Source: an uncultured Lachnospiraceae bacterium (GTDB taxonomy: Bacteria > Bacillota > Clostridia > Lachnospirales > Lachnospiraceae). From it: a stretch of DNA of 59,267 nt. The notes beneath the pieces were generated by a model. The model saw nothing but the letters and a program-made list of their open reading frames with translations. It was not told where the DNA came from and did not search any database. Where the stretch lies: contig CATJHO010000087.1 of the NCBI GenBank assembly GCA_949740535.1, forward strand, positions 1-59,267. Direction: 5' to 3'. A program made the translations under genes and the position numbers. This document shows, in pieces, positions 1-8,945 of the stretch. The number at the start of each line of letters is the position of its first letter. Positions within the stretch are counted from its first letter, which is position 1.

Positions 1-60
1 AATATTTGCCATTTTTTTCTCCTGATATGATAAATTTCTCTTATTTTTTTATTATTATCT

Positions 61-68
61 TCCGATAT
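61..68 (+). promoter_or_regulatory. Candidate SigD (sigma-28) -10 element before cheA
   Basis: The sequence TCCGATAT resembles the sigma-D/sigma-28 -10 box (GCCGATAT in Bacillus) and lies 37 bases before the cheA start. No good TAAA -35 is found at the usual 15-16 base spacing; the nearest TAAA (31-34) is too far away. A second CCGATA element lies before flgM, so SigD control of this cluster is plausible but unproven. Confidence 0.3.
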
Positions 69-104
69 ATAATATATATCTCAAAATAAGGTGGTGCTAG
101 TATT

Positions 105-2207
105 ATGGACAATGGTATGGACAACATGTTGGACATGTATCTTTTCGAAACAAATTCATTACTTGAGCAGTTAGACGAACTTTTGATAGAGGCGGAGAAA
201 AACGAGGAATTCACTACAGATGATGTAAATGAAATCTTTCGGGCCATGCATACAATCAAAGGGTCTTCTGCAATGATGGAATTCAACTCTCTGATGACAA
301 TTGCCCACCGGATTGAAGACCTGTTTTTCTTTGTCCGGGAAAACGGTATCGATTCCCTGAACAGTACGGATAAGAGCGAATTGTTTAATCTAACGTTCAA
401 GTCCACGGATGTGCTCCGGGGCGAGGTTGAGAAGTTGGAAAACAACGAACCTCTTAGTACTAATATCGACAGTATGACTTCAGAAATTAATAGTTTTCTG
501 AATAAAATTAGCGGTACCGGAGAGGCAGAAGAGGAAGCGGCTGGACAGGAAGAGGATGCAGGAGAGGAGAAGGCTTCTTCAGGAAATACGGCCGGACATG
601 ATATCGCGGCGTCTCTGGGCAGCAAGTGTCCGTTTTTCCTGCAGGTGTTCTTCGAGGAAGGCTGTGGAATGGAGAATCTGCGGGCTTTTATGCTGGTAAA
701 TGCGCTGAAGGATCTGGAAACTGAATTTGAATTTTATCCGGAGGATGTGGAGAGCAATGGTTCCACAAGCGAAGGGATTATCGATCATGGATTCTTTGTG
801 GGACTGCATACCGAGGAGGATGTAACCAAGGCCATCCGGATTGTAGAAGAACAGGGCAGCATTCAGACCTATGAGATGATTCATCTGGAGCCGGAGGTTC
901 ATAAACAAGAGCCGGTGAAGGCGGCTGAGGCGCCTGCGGCTAAGAGCGTGGAAGAGCCGGCCAAGGCGGCGGCAAAACCGGCCGTAAAAGAGGTGACCGG
1001 CGGAGCTGCCCAGCATGGAGCGGCAAAGCAGAGCCTGATCAGCGTGAACCTTTCCAAGCTGGATGCTCTGCAGGCAGTTGTGGGCGAGATTGTGATCACG
1101 GAGTCAATGGTGACTTCTTCTCCGGAGCTTCAGGGACTGAAGCTGGACAGCTTCTTAAAGTCCACCCGCCAGTTGCGCAAACTGACGGATGATCTGCAGG
1201 ATATCGCCATGTCTCTTCGGATGGTATCTATCTCTGGTACCTTTCAGAAGATGAACCGGATTGTCCGGGATATGAAGAAGGCTCTTAATAAGGATGTACG
1301 TCTGACAATTATCGGTGAGGATACAGAGATTGATAAGACCATTATCGACAGCATCGGTGATCCGATTATGCATATTGTACGTAACTCTATGGATCATGGA
1401 ATTGAGACGACCAAGGAGGAGCGTATTGCAGCAGGCAAGGATCCCCAGGGTGAGCTGGTCCTGTCCGCTTCCCATACAGGAAGCGAGGTTGTGATCTCCA
1501 TTTCCGATGACGGCCAGGGTATGGATACAGAGAAGATTCTGGCGAAAGCTGCCCGGAACGGCCTTCTAACCAAGCCGGAGAGTGAATATTCTAAGAAAGA
1601 GATTCTTGCACTGCTGATGCTGCCTGGTTTCTCTACCAATGAGGAAGTGACCGAGTTCTCAGGCCGCGGCGTAGGCATGGATGTGGTAAAGAAGAATGTG
1701 GAGAGCGTGGGCGGAACTATCAGCATTACCAGTGAACTGGGGCGGGGAAGCTGTACTACACTGAAGATACCTCTGACGATGGCAATTGTAGATGGTATGG
1801 AGATAAGGGTGGGAAGATCAATTTTCACGATTCCCATTTCCAATATCCGCCAGTCTATTAAGATTGCCAAGGAAAATGTGCTGCATGATGCCAAGGGGAA
1901 TGAGATTGTGAAGATTATGGATGAATTTTATCCGATTATCCGTCTTCATAACTTCTATAATATTGAAACAGAGGTTACGCAGATTGAGGATGGAATTCTC
2001 ATCTGGGTGGAAGCGGGAGATCATTCGTATTGTATGTTTGTGGATGAGCTTCTGGGAGAACGCCAGATTGTGGTAAAACCGCTGCCTACCTATCTGAACA
2101 GTTTCAATATTAAAGATTATGGAATCAGCGGCTGTACGATTCTGGGTGACGGCAACATCAGTATTATTCTGGAAGTAATGAATCTGTATAATGCTGCAAA
2201 TGTGTGA
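105..2207 (+). CDS. cheA: Chemotaxis histidine kinase CheA
   Basis: CheA autophosphorylates on histidine in receptor arrays and passes phosphate to CheY, CheB and CheV. The 700-residue protein shows the full order: HPt domain (about 1-110) with the phospho-acceptor His49 in AMHTIKGSS, a CheY-binding P2-like domain (about 175-265), an Ala/Pro/Lys-rich linker, the P3 dimerisation helices (about 310-370), a HATPase domain with N box HIVRNSMDHGIE and the G box GRGVGMDVV, and a C-terminal CheW-like P5 domain. The ATG has GGTGGTG upstream. It is first in a cheA-W-R-B run. The product is certain; the operon start lies at the left edge of the window. Confidence 0.98.
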   Translation: MDNGMDNMLDMYLFETNSLLEQLDELLIEAEKNEEFTTDDVNEIFRAMHTIKGSSAMMEFNSLMTIAHRIEDLFFFVRENGIDSLNSTDKSELFNLTFKSTDVLRGEVEKLENNEPLSTNIDSMTSEINSFLNKISGTGEAEEEAAGQEEDAGEEKASSGNTAGHDIAASLGSKCPFFLQVFFEEGCGMENLRAFMLVNALKDLETEFEFYPEDVESNGSTSEGIIDHGFFVGLHTEEDVTKAIRIVEEQGSIQTYEMIHLEPEVHKQEPVKAAEAPAAKSVEEPAKAAAKPAVKEVTGGAAQHGAAKQSLISVNLSKLDALQAVVGEIVITESMVTSSPELQGLKLDSFLKSTRQLRKLTDDLQDIAMSLRMVSISGTFQKMNRIVRDMKKALNKDVRLTIIGEDTEIDKTIIDSIGDPIMHIVRNSMDHGIETTKEERIAAGKDPQGELVLSASHTGSEVVISISDDGQGMDTEKILAKAARNGLLTKPESEYSKKEILALLMLPGFSTNEEVTEFSGRGVGMDVVKKNVESVGGTISITSELGRGSCTTLKIPLTMAIVDGMEIRVGRSIFTIPISNIRQSIKIAKENVLHDAKGNEIVKIMDEFYPIIRLHNFYNIETEVTQIEDGILIWVEAGDHSYCMFVDELLGERQIVVKPLPTYLNSFNIKDYGISGCTILGDGNISIILEVMNLYNAANV

Positions 2208-2255
2208 TAGAAAAGGCCGGAAGCGTTAATAAAATAGAAAGTTGGAGGAAAACAT

Positions 2256-2738
2256 ATGTCTACGGAACAGATGCAGAATACTAATATAGAAGATCAGGAG
2301 ACCGTAGGAGCGGAAGCTGATATCCCTATGGAGCGTTACCTGACTTTCCGTTCAGATAATACAACCATAGGCGTCAGTACAAATTATGTGATTGAGATTC
2401 TTACGGATCAGACCATTACCGAGCTTCCTATGGTACCTGGATTTATCAAGGGAATCATCAATATGCGCGGCCAGATTGTGCCGATTATTGATATCCGGGC
2501 AAAGATGGGCAAGTTTGCAGAGGAGACAGAGACCACCTGTATCATTGTTCTTGAAATTGATACTACCTATGTGGGAATCCTTGTAGATAATGTGGAGCAG
2601 GTGCTGGATGTGGATAAATCACAGATTTCACCGATTCCGGTAGAAGACCAGCAGGGTCTGATGGATGGTATGATTTCTTTGAGCAATCAGGAAGTGCTCT
2701 TGTTCCTGAACTGTCAGGAACTGATTCGGACATTTTAA
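2256..2738 (+). CDS. cheW: Chemotaxis coupling protein CheW
   Basis: CheW bridges CheA and chemoreceptors at the membrane array. The 160-residue product is one CheW domain after a short acidic N-terminal tail; the family core is seen as FIKGIINMRGQIVPIIDIR and the DNVEQVLDV segment. The start has GTTGGAGG eight bases upstream. It follows cheA by 48 bases and precedes cheR by 12, so co-transcription is expected. It acts with the CheW-containing CheV encoded at 34725. No unusual feature is seen. Confidence 0.97.
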   Translation: MSTEQMQNTNIEDQETVGAEADIPMERYLTFRSDNTTIGVSTNYVIEILTDQTITELPMVPGFIKGIINMRGQIVPIIDIRAKMGKFAEETETTCIIVLEIDTTYVGILVDNVEQVLDVDKSQISPIPVEDQQGLMDGMISLSNQEVLLFLNCQELIRTF

Positions 2739-2750
2739 GGGGTAGATGCT

Positions 2751-3563
2751 ATGCTTACGATAACTGACAGCGATTTTGAGCGGTTAGTCAATTTCGTAAA
2801 GAGCAATTATGGAATTGACTTATCCAAGAAAAAACAATTGATTATGGGAAGACTTTCCGGAACTATTATGTCCAATGGGTTTAACAGCTTTAAGGATTAT
2901 GTGGACTATCTTTTGAAGAGCAGAAAACCGGAAGATCTGGAGCTGATGCTGAATAAGCTCACCACGAATTATACCTATTTTATGCGTGAGGAGTCTCATT
3001 TTAAGTTTTTCACGGAGACCATTCTTCCGTACCTGGAGAAGACGAAGAAGGATAAGGTGCTGAGTATCTGGAGTGCAGGCTGTTCTTCCGGGGAGGAGCC
3101 TTATACCATTTCCATGCTGCTTATGGAGTATTTTGGTGCGAAAGCAGGTCAGTGGGATACGCGGGTACTGGCTACGGATATTTCGAGAAATGCTCTGGGC
3201 GCCGCCCAGCATGCGGTTTACGATGAAGGTTCGCTAAAGGAAGTGCCTTCTTCCTGGAAAATGAAGTATTTTGCCAAGACTCCAGAGCCTGGAATTTATA
3301 CGGTTGCTCCCATGATTAAGGATAATGTTATTTTCAGGACCTTTAATTTGATGGATCCCATTCGTTTTCGGTTAAAATTTGATGTGATTTTCTGCAGAAA
3401 TGTGATGATTTATTTTGATCAGGCCACCAAGGAGGCGCTGGTAAACCGGTTTTTCCAGGCTACCAATCCAGGGGGATATCTTCTGATCGGGCATTCGGAG
3501 AGTTTGAATAAGGAGAACACGCCTTATCGGTATTTGATGCCGGCAACATATCGAAAAGAATAG
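2751..3563 (+). CDS. cheR: Chemoreceptor glutamate methyltransferase CheR
   Basis: CheR uses S-adenosylmethionine to methylate receptor glutamates during adaptation. The 270-residue protein has the N-terminal all-alpha CheR_N domain (about 1-75), the TTNYTYFMRE segment at its end, and the SAM-binding loop SAGCSSGEEPYT (about 108-119) of the methyltransferase fold; the later VIFCRNVMIYFD motif is typical of CheR. It lies in order with cheW and cheB, but a strong hairpin separates it from cheB. No beta-subdomain tether or TPR extension is present. The methyl-removing partner CheB is next. Confidence 0.97.
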   Translation: MLTITDSDFERLVNFVKSNYGIDLSKKKQLIMGRLSGTIMSNGFNSFKDYVDYLLKSRKPEDLELMLNKLTTNYTYFMREESHFKFFTETILPYLEKTKKDKVLSIWSAGCSSGEEPYTISMLLMEYFGAKAGQWDTRVLATDISRNALGAAQHAVYDEGSLKEVPSSWKMKYFAKTPEPGIYTVAPMIKDNVIFRTFNLMDPIRFRLKFDVIFCRNVMIYFDQATKEALVNRFFQATNPGGYLLIGHSESLNKENTPYRYLMPATYRKE

Positions 3564-3571
3564 TTTTGTGG

Positions 3572-3630
3572 AATTACAATTCACAGGCCAGGTGCGGGGG
3601 AGCGGGACTGTGAATTGTAATTTGTTTTTA
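3572..3630 (+). terminator. Hairpin with T-rich tail between cheR and cheB
   Basis: A perfect 15-base inverted repeat (3572-3586 against 3608-3622) encloses a 21-base loop and is followed at once by TTGTTTTTA. It lies 8 bases after the cheR stop and ends 39 bases before the cheB start. It has the form of an intrinsic terminator or attenuator and would reduce or separate expression of cheB and flgMNKL from cheAWR. The long loop makes efficiency uncertain. Confidence 0.65.
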
Positions 3631-3668
3631 AATTATCGATTTTATATTTTAGAAAGGTCTTGAACCGT

Positions 3669-4742
3669 ATGAATAAGAAAATAAGAGTGTTTGTAGTGGA
3701 TGATTCGATCTTTTTCCGTCAGATGCTGCTGAATGATTTGAATTCCCGCAGCAATATTGAAGTAGTTGGGTATGCAGGCAGCGCTTTTGAGGCCAGGTCG
3801 AAGATTCCTGCGATCCGGCCGGATGTGATCTCCATGGATGTGGAGATGCCGGGCTTAAGCGGAATTGATTTCTTGAAGGAGCTCCTGCCCAAGTATCCCA
3901 TTCCTGTGATTCTGGTGTCTTCTTTGAATCTAAGCGTGTTTGACGCTCTGGCGGCAGGCGCGGTGGATTTTGTGCAGAAGCCGAATATGAGCAAGGATTA
4001 TAATGTAAAGAGCTTTTTTAATGTATTGAACAGCAAGATATATATTGCTTCCAGGGCGAAAGTGAATGTAAAGGCAGCGCCTCAGAAGCATAGTCCGGGA
4101 GCTCCGGGGACGGCCCCGGCAGGAATGCCGGGTGTACTGCACTCCAATCTGTCACAGATGGTTCAGAACAATATGCTGATTGCCATTGGTGCTTCCACGG
4201 GAGGAACAGAGGCCACACTGGAAGTGCTGCAGCGGCTTCCGGCGGATATGCCCGGCATCGTGGTGACCCAGCATATGCCGGAGGGATTCACCAAGATGTA
4301 TGCAGAGCGGCTGGACCGTATCTGTAAGCTGGAGGTAAAGGAAGCACAGAACGGAGACCGGGTCCGCAGGGGGCTGGTGCTGATTGCTCCGGGAGGACCT
4401 CTGCAGATGCGGGTGGAAAAGGATCTGAAGGGTTACTATGTGTCCTGCCAGCCAGGAGAGAAGGTCAACGGGCACCGGCCTTCCGTGGACGTGCTTTTTT
4501 CCTCTGTGGCCAAAAAGGCAGGGAAGAATGCGGTGGGCATTATTATGACCGGTATGGGAAGAGACGGAGCAAGCGGGCTTCTGGAGATGCGCAATGCGGG
4601 AGCTTTCACCATTGGACAGGACAAGGAATCCTGCGTGGTATATGGAATGCCTATGGTTGCCTATGAAATTGGCGGCGTCTGTATACAGGCATCCTGCACC
4701 AATATTCATAATGTACTCCTTGGACAGCTTCGAAAAATGTAA
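3669..4742 (+). CDS. cheB: Chemotaxis response regulator methylesterase CheB
   Basis: CheB removes methyl groups from receptors (and deamidates glutamine) after phosphorylation by CheA. The receiver domain (about 1-120) has Asp11, Asp12 and phospho-acceptor Asp57 in SMDVEMPG. After a Pro/Gly linker the C-terminal esterase domain shows the triad motifs: Ser in IGASTGGTEA, His in VTQHMPEGF and Asp in GMGRDGASG. A TTG codon lies in frame at 3660, but AGAAAGG (3651-3657) is correctly spaced for the ATG at 3669, giving 357 residues. It follows the hairpin after cheR, so it may be expressed at a different level. Confidence 0.97.
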   Translation: MNKKIRVFVVDDSIFFRQMLLNDLNSRSNIEVVGYAGSAFEARSKIPAIRPDVISMDVEMPGLSGIDFLKELLPKYPIPVILVSSLNLSVFDALAAGAVDFVQKPNMSKDYNVKSFFNVLNSKIYIASRAKVNVKAAPQKHSPGAPGTAPAGMPGVLHSNLSQMVQNNMLIAIGASTGGTEATLEVLQRLPADMPGIVVTQHMPEGFTKMYAERLDRICKLEVKEAQNGDRVRRGLVLIAPGGPLQMRVEKDLKGYYVSCQPGEKVNGHRPSVDVLFSSVAKKAGKNAVGIIMTGMGRDGASGLLEMRNAGAFTIGQDKESCVVYGMPMVAYEIGGVCIQASCTNIHNVLLGQLRKM

Positions 4743-4778
4743 TTAAATGAACTTTCTTATTATGTTTTTCGCGTTTTG

Positions 4779-4786
4779 GCCGATAA
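4779..4786 (+). promoter_or_regulatory. Candidate SigD (sigma-28) -10 element before flgM
   Basis: GCCGATAA matches the -10 box of flagellar sigma-28 promoters of Firmicutes and lies 46 bases before the flgM start, in the 90-base gap after cheB. The -35 TAAA is not found at standard spacing; TTATT at 4757-4761 is the nearest AT-rich block. FlgM-FlgN-FlgK-FlgL are late genes in other bacteria, which fits SigD control. Moderate to low confidence. Confidence 0.4.
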
Positions 4787-4832
4787 ATTAAATAAGAAGC
4801 AGGACGTAAGTTTCCCTGAAAGGAGTTTATGT

Positions 4833-5153
4833 ATGAAAATAACTTTAAATAATATAAGTCCATACCGCATGGAAGCAGCCGGACATACCAGGACGGATGC
4901 CAGGATCTCCAGCGGGACGAAGGGGAACGGGAATTACGATGCCCTGACCATTCAGTCCAGCTCCAGACAGATTCAGGAGAAAACATTTTCAGAAGCTCTG
5001 TCAAAGCAGGTTGTGTCGGAGACCAGGCAGGGAGCGTCTGCAGAGAAGGTGGAGGCTTTAAAGCAGCAGGTGGAAGCCGGAGCTTATCAGATTGATCCCT
5101 ATTTAACAGCTTCCAGGATGCTGGTGAGCGGGGAGGCTTTTGCACATGCATGA
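4833..5153 (+). CDS. flgM: Anti-sigma factor FlgM
   Basis: FlgM binds and inhibits the flagellar sigma factor (SigD, encoded at 31203) until the hook-basal body is complete. The start at 4833 is chosen because GAAAGGAG lies about 8 bases upstream; it gives 106 residues, a usual FlgM length. The C-terminal half carries the family signature: VEALKQQVEAGAYQIDPYLTA, followed by SRMLVSGE. The N-terminal half is polar and looks disordered, as expected for FlgM. Its end overlaps the flgN start by 8 bases, so the two are probably translationally coupled. Confidence 0.9.
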   Translation: MKITLNNISPYRMEAAGHTRTDARISSGTKGNGNYDALTIQSSSRQIQEKTFSEALSKQVVSETRQGASAEKVEALKQQVEAGAYQIDPYLTASRMLVSGEAFAHA

Positions 5154-5610
5154 TTTATCGGCGTTTCAGGAAGTGATTCGACAGTTGATTGAATTTTTTG
5201 ATCGGATGATTCCTTTGGAACAGTCGAAACTGGATGTGGTCAGCCGCAACCGGGTGTCTGAGCTTGAGGAGATTATCAAGAAGGAGCAGGCCGAGATTAT
5301 GGCTCTGCGGGGGCTGGATCAGAGGCGGGAGCGTCTGCAGGAGGAGTTTGGCTGGAAAGGCATGACTTTTCAGGAGATTTTAAAGCAGCTTCCGGAGGAA
5401 CAGCAGCGGGAGGCAGGACCTCTCTTTGATGAGCTGGCACTTCGGGTGAGCACGTTTCAATCTGTGACAGAAAGCTCCAGGACCATAATGGAGGTCAATC
5501 TGCATGCCATCAATCAGATGATTGCCCGGAAGACGGGAGGAGCCCGTACCTACGGGGAAGATGGCTCCGTTCAGACAGGAACGACCCATTTTACGGACAG
5601 ACGTATATAA
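5146..5610 (+). CDS. flgN: Flagellar export chaperone FlgN
   Basis: FlgN is the cytoplasmic chaperone of the hook-filament junction proteins FlgK and FlgL, both encoded immediately downstream. The 154-residue product is almost entirely helical and charged (for example VSELEEIIKKEQAEIMALRGLDQRRERL), as in the FlgN family. A TTG at 5140 is in frame, but the ATG at 5146 lies nine bases after GGGGAGG and is preferred. It overlaps flgM by 8 bases. The identification rests on family-like composition and on synteny flgM-flgN-flgK-flgL, which is very consistent in Firmicutes. Confidence 0.88.
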   Translation: MHDLSAFQEVIRQLIEFFDRMIPLEQSKLDVVSRNRVSELEEIIKKEQAEIMALRGLDQRRERLQEEFGWKGMTFQEILKQLPEEQQREAGPLFDELALRVSTFQSVTESSRTIMEVNLHAINQMIARKTGGARTYGEDGSVQTGTTHFTDRRI

Positions 5611-5625
5611 AGGAGGAGTCAGGCT

Positions 5626-7248
5626 ATGATGCGTTCAACGTTTGCCGGATTCACCACGGCCACCCTTGCTATGAGTGCAAGCCAGCGTGCCCTGGAGGTA
5701 ACCGGACAGAATATTGCGAATATAAATACACCAGGCTATACCAGACAGCGTCTGGATGTAAAGAGCTTGTATTTGAAGGGCGGAGAGTTCTACAATTCTC
5801 ATCCCAATGCGAGAATTGGTTTTGGTGTAGAGATTACGGGAGTTTCCCAGCTGCGGGATCCCTTTCTGGATATCCAATACCGGATGCAGATGGCGAAGCT
5901 TGGAACGACAGATGCTCAGGTAGCTGGATACGAGAAGCTGGCCAACATTCTGGATGAGACGGATCGGAGCGGTATTGAGAAGGCGCTGATTGATCTGAAT
6001 TCTCAGCTTCAGAAGCTGGCTCAAAACCCCAACAGCAAGGAATATGATTCTATGGTGCGTTCTTCCAGCCAGATTCTGTTGAATCTGTTCCATCAAAATG
6101 CTACGGATCTGCAGGAGGTGCGGACGGATCTTACCAAGGAATTCCGGGATACTACAATCAAGGATTTGAATAAGATTCTTCAAAATATCGGAGAATTGAA
6201 TGAGAGTATCAAAAACAGCCAGATTCTGGGCAATCCGGCCCTGGAGCTGAAGGATGAGCGGAATGAGCTTATTGATGAGCTGGCAAGTTACCTTCCGATT
6301 ACCACAAAGTACCGGGATCACGATCTGGGTGCAGGCTTTACGGTGGAAGAACTGGATATCTACTTTACGGATTCAGAGGGTGTTAAGTATAAACTGATTT
6401 CGGATAATCTGGTGGGCAGCCTTACTGCGGATGTGGAAGGCCAGCCGGTGAAATTGTATATTACAGACAGCTATGGCAAAGGTCCGGCTGAGATTACCGA
6501 TACGGTAGGAGACGGCGTTATCAAGGGAACGCTGGATATTCTCAATAAATCAGGTCCTTTTGACAGTCCGGCTACGGATGTGAAGGGAATCGGGTATTAT
6601 GAAAAATCGATGGATTCACTGGTGGCGAAGCTGGCAGAGACGTTTAATGATTTGAATAGACGTGGTCAAGTGGATCAGGATGGCGATCCGGTACTGGATG
6701 CGAATGGCAATCAGATTATGGATGAATTTCCACTCTTTGAGAAGATTGATCCTACAAAAGATTTTTCGGCTTCCAATATTAAAATTGCGGATGGCTGGGC
6801 TAATGGTACTTATGGAATTACTACTTCGGATATACAGGTTCCCAATGGAGAAGGAGAAAATAATACAGGTGCCACTGCAGATGAGAATGTGCTGAAGATG
6901 ATTAAAGCGCTGGCCGAGGATCATCAGTTCTCTTACAAACAGGTACAGCCGGACGGAACTACAAAGGATATAGATTTCTATAAAGGAAGTTTTTATAACT
7001 GCTTTGTCAATATGGAAAATATTCTGAATATTGATCTGAAAGCAGGCAACAATACTCTGGAGAACAAGATCACTGTGATTAACCAGACAGCAGACCTGAA
7101 GGATACCGTTTCCGGCGTGTCTTTGGATGAGGAAGGAATCAATTTGCTGCATTACCAGCAGTCCTACTCTGCAGCGTGCAGACTGATGACAACATTGGAT
7201 GAGGCACTGGATAAGCTCATCAATGGAACCGGTGTGGTAGGAAGATAG
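5626..7248 (+). CDS. flgK: Hook-filament junction protein FlgK (HAP1)
   Basis: FlgK is exported by the flagellar apparatus and forms the first junction ring between hook and filament. The 540-residue protein has the conserved N-terminal rod/hook segment (ALEVTGQNIANINTPGYTRQ, about 20-40) and the C-terminal helix SGVSLDEEGINLLHYQQSY used in coiled-coil assembly. The middle (about 330-430) is the surface-exposed variable part; its DNA (about 6660-6960) is more AT-rich than the ends. There is no cleavable signal peptide, as expected for type III export. AAGGAGG precedes the start. Confidence 0.97.
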   Translation: MMRSTFAGFTTATLAMSASQRALEVTGQNIANINTPGYTRQRLDVKSLYLKGGEFYNSHPNARIGFGVEITGVSQLRDPFLDIQYRMQMAKLGTTDAQVAGYEKLANILDETDRSGIEKALIDLNSQLQKLAQNPNSKEYDSMVRSSSQILLNLFHQNATDLQEVRTDLTKEFRDTTIKDLNKILQNIGELNESIKNSQILGNPALELKDERNELIDELASYLPITTKYRDHDLGAGFTVEELDIYFTDSEGVKYKLISDNLVGSLTADVEGQPVKLYITDSYGKGPAEITDTVGDGVIKGTLDILNKSGPFDSPATDVKGIGYYEKSMDSLVAKLAETFNDLNRRGQVDQDGDPVLDANGNQIMDEFPLFEKIDPTKDFSASNIKIADGWANGTYGITTSDIQVPNGEGENNTGATADENVLKMIKALAEDHQFSYKQVQPDGTTKDIDFYKGSFYNCFVNMENILNIDLKAGNNTLENKITVINQTADLKDTVSGVSLDEEGINLLHYQQSYSAACRLMTTLDEALDKLINGTGVVGR

Positions 7249-7264
7249 GCGGGAGGATATTAGA

Positions 7265-8263
7265 ATGAGAATAACCACAAGTGCATTAATCAGAAATTAT
7301 AAGTCTAATTTAAATAAGTCTATTACTACACTGGACTTGGCAAGAACCAAGGTTATGACCAAGCGGAATTTTACCAAAGGCTATCAGGATCCTACTGCGG
7401 CAGTCCGGGAAGCGGCTTTGAATCAAAAGTATGCTAAGAATGAGGATTATATTCAAGCGATCGATGATGCGCAGTCTTTCCAGAATGCACAGGAGGATGC
7501 CATTACCCAGATCAGTACTCAGGCACGTTATCTGAGCAAGCAGTATGGCCTTGAGGCTATGAATGGCACCAACTGGCCCCTGGATGTGCGTCAGACCTAT
7601 GCGCAGGCATTCCGGCAGGCGCAGGAATCCATGACTATGAGTATGAATACAACATATGGTGATAAGTTTGTATTCGGTGGAGCGGATGGGGGGCATACTC
7701 CTTTTGAACTGAAAGATATAAATGGTGAGAAGGTACTTCTGTACCGGGGAAAGAAAGTAGATCACCCAGATATGGATAAGATGTCCAGAGAGGAAGTTTA
7801 CACGGATCTTGGTTTCGGACTGACCATGGATGAGGATGGAAATGTAGTGAACTCCAGTGCCTTTAATACTTCTCTTCCGGGTATCAATGTGGTGGGGTAC
7901 GGCACAGATGACAATGGAAACAGCAAGAACCTGATCGTTCTGGCAGGCCAGCTTGCAGATGAGCTGGAGAAGGAAGACTTTGACATGGAGAAGTACACAG
8001 AGCTTCTGAATGCTTTTGACGGAGCCCGTACTAAGCTGATGGATAATCTGACCACGATTGGAACCAGGACGAATTTTCTGGAGACGACCAAGAGCAGGCT
8101 GGAGGATCAGCAGATATCTCTCACAGAGCAGTTTGACAATGTGGTCAATGTGGATATGGCGGAAGCCATTACGGAATTCTCCTGGGCCCAGTATGCATAT
8201 AATGCAGCTCTGAAGGTGGGAACGAATATTCTTACACCATCGTTCATTGATTTTATGAAGTAA
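7265..8263 (+). CDS. flgL: Hook-filament junction protein FlgL (HAP3)
   Basis: FlgL forms the second junction ring beneath the filament. The 332-residue protein is flagellin-like at both ends: an N-terminal helical segment (MRITTSALIRNYKSNLNKS) and a C-terminal coiled-coil segment ending in AEAITEFSWAQYAYNAALK. The region between is variable. It lies 16 bases after flgK. It could be confused with flagellin, but position after flgK, a length just over 330 residues and the C-terminus favour FlgL. No flagellin gene follows it in this window. Confidence 0.95.
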   Translation: MRITTSALIRNYKSNLNKSITTLDLARTKVMTKRNFTKGYQDPTAAVREAALNQKYAKNEDYIQAIDDAQSFQNAQEDAITQISTQARYLSKQYGLEAMNGTNWPLDVRQTYAQAFRQAQESMTMSMNTTYGDKFVFGGADGGHTPFELKDINGEKVLLYRGKKVDHPDMDKMSREEVYTDLGFGLTMDEDGNVVNSSAFNTSLPGINVVGYGTDDNGNSKNLIVLAGQLADELEKEDFDMEKYTELLNAFDGARTKLMDNLTTIGTRTNFLETTKSRLEDQQISLTEQFDNVVNVDMAEAITEFSWAQYAYNAALKVGTNILTPSFIDFMK

Positions 8264-8308
8264 CTGCAAGTAGTATAAAATATACATGGTTTGGAGGGGA
8301 AGCATGGT

Positions 8309-8914
8309 ATGAAGCAGCTAATTAATATCACGACTGTACCGATTCAGTATGAACTGAAGATACAAAGTGCCCGCCTGCAGTACAAGGCGTCAACTGCGGA
8401 GGTAGAGATCAGCCGGGACAAAGGCGGTATGACCATTAAAAGCCGGCCGGTAAAGCTGAACATTGATTCTTTTGAGGCGCGGAACTCTGTGGTTCCTACC
8501 ACAGCCCGCAGTGTAGCACAGACGGCACAGACAGGCCGGCAGGCAGCCTATGAGGCGACAGCCCAGCTGGCACAGGAGGGTCAGCTGATGCTGAAAGCGA
8601 AGATTGGAGAGGATGTGCTGGGACAGATTTTCGCAAACAGGAACCAGCAGCCTACAGGGGAATTTGAACTTGGTTTTACTCCCTCCGCACCCGTGGACAT
8701 CAGTTATGAGGCGGGGGACCTGATTATCAATTATCAGATGGATAAGCTGAATTTTGATATGAAAGTGGCAAATGGAAACTTTGAATTTATTCCGGGGGAT
8801 ATTGAACTTTCTGTTACACAGCACCCGGAGGTACGGATCGAATATGTCGGCGGACCCATTTATGTACCGCCCAGCGCAGATCCGAATTTTGAACCATTGG
8901 ATGTAAGGGCTTAG
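8309..8914 (+). CDS. DUF6470 (YviE-like) flagellar-locus protein
   Basis: The function is unknown. The 201-residue protein resembles the YviE group (DUF6470) that sits between flgL and fliW in Bacillus and many Clostridia, a position it also holds here. It begins with a short region on the 'identity to amyloid-like' strand pattern (LINITTVPIQYELKIQSARLQ), has a central helix rich in Ala and Gln (about 70-100), and a beta-rich C-terminal half. No signal peptide or membrane segment is present. GGAGGGGA at 8293-8300 sets the start at 8309. A hairpin overlaps its stop codon. Assignment is by family pattern and synteny. Confidence 0.8.
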   Translation: MKQLINITTVPIQYELKIQSARLQYKASTAEVEISRDKGGMTIKSRPVKLNIDSFEARNSVVPTTARSVAQTAQTGRQAAYEATAQLAQEGQLMLKAKIGEDVLGQIFANRNQQPTGEFELGFTPSAPVDISYEAGDLIINYQMDKLNFDMKVANGNFEFIPGDIELSVTQHPEVRIEYVGGPIYVPPSADPNFEPLDVRA

Positions 8915-8929
8915 CGATAAGCCCTTTTC
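8905..8929 (+). terminator. Short hairpin with T tail at the DUF6470 gene end
   Basis: AAGGGCTTA and TAAGCCCTT form a perfect 9-base stem with a GCGA tetraloop; the stop codon TAG spans the end of the first arm, and TTTCT follows. It looks like a compact intrinsic terminator that would separate the flgMNKL part from fliW-csrA. The T tract is short, so read-through is likely. Confidence 0.55.
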
Positions 8930-8945
8930 TATATGTGTAAAGGTA

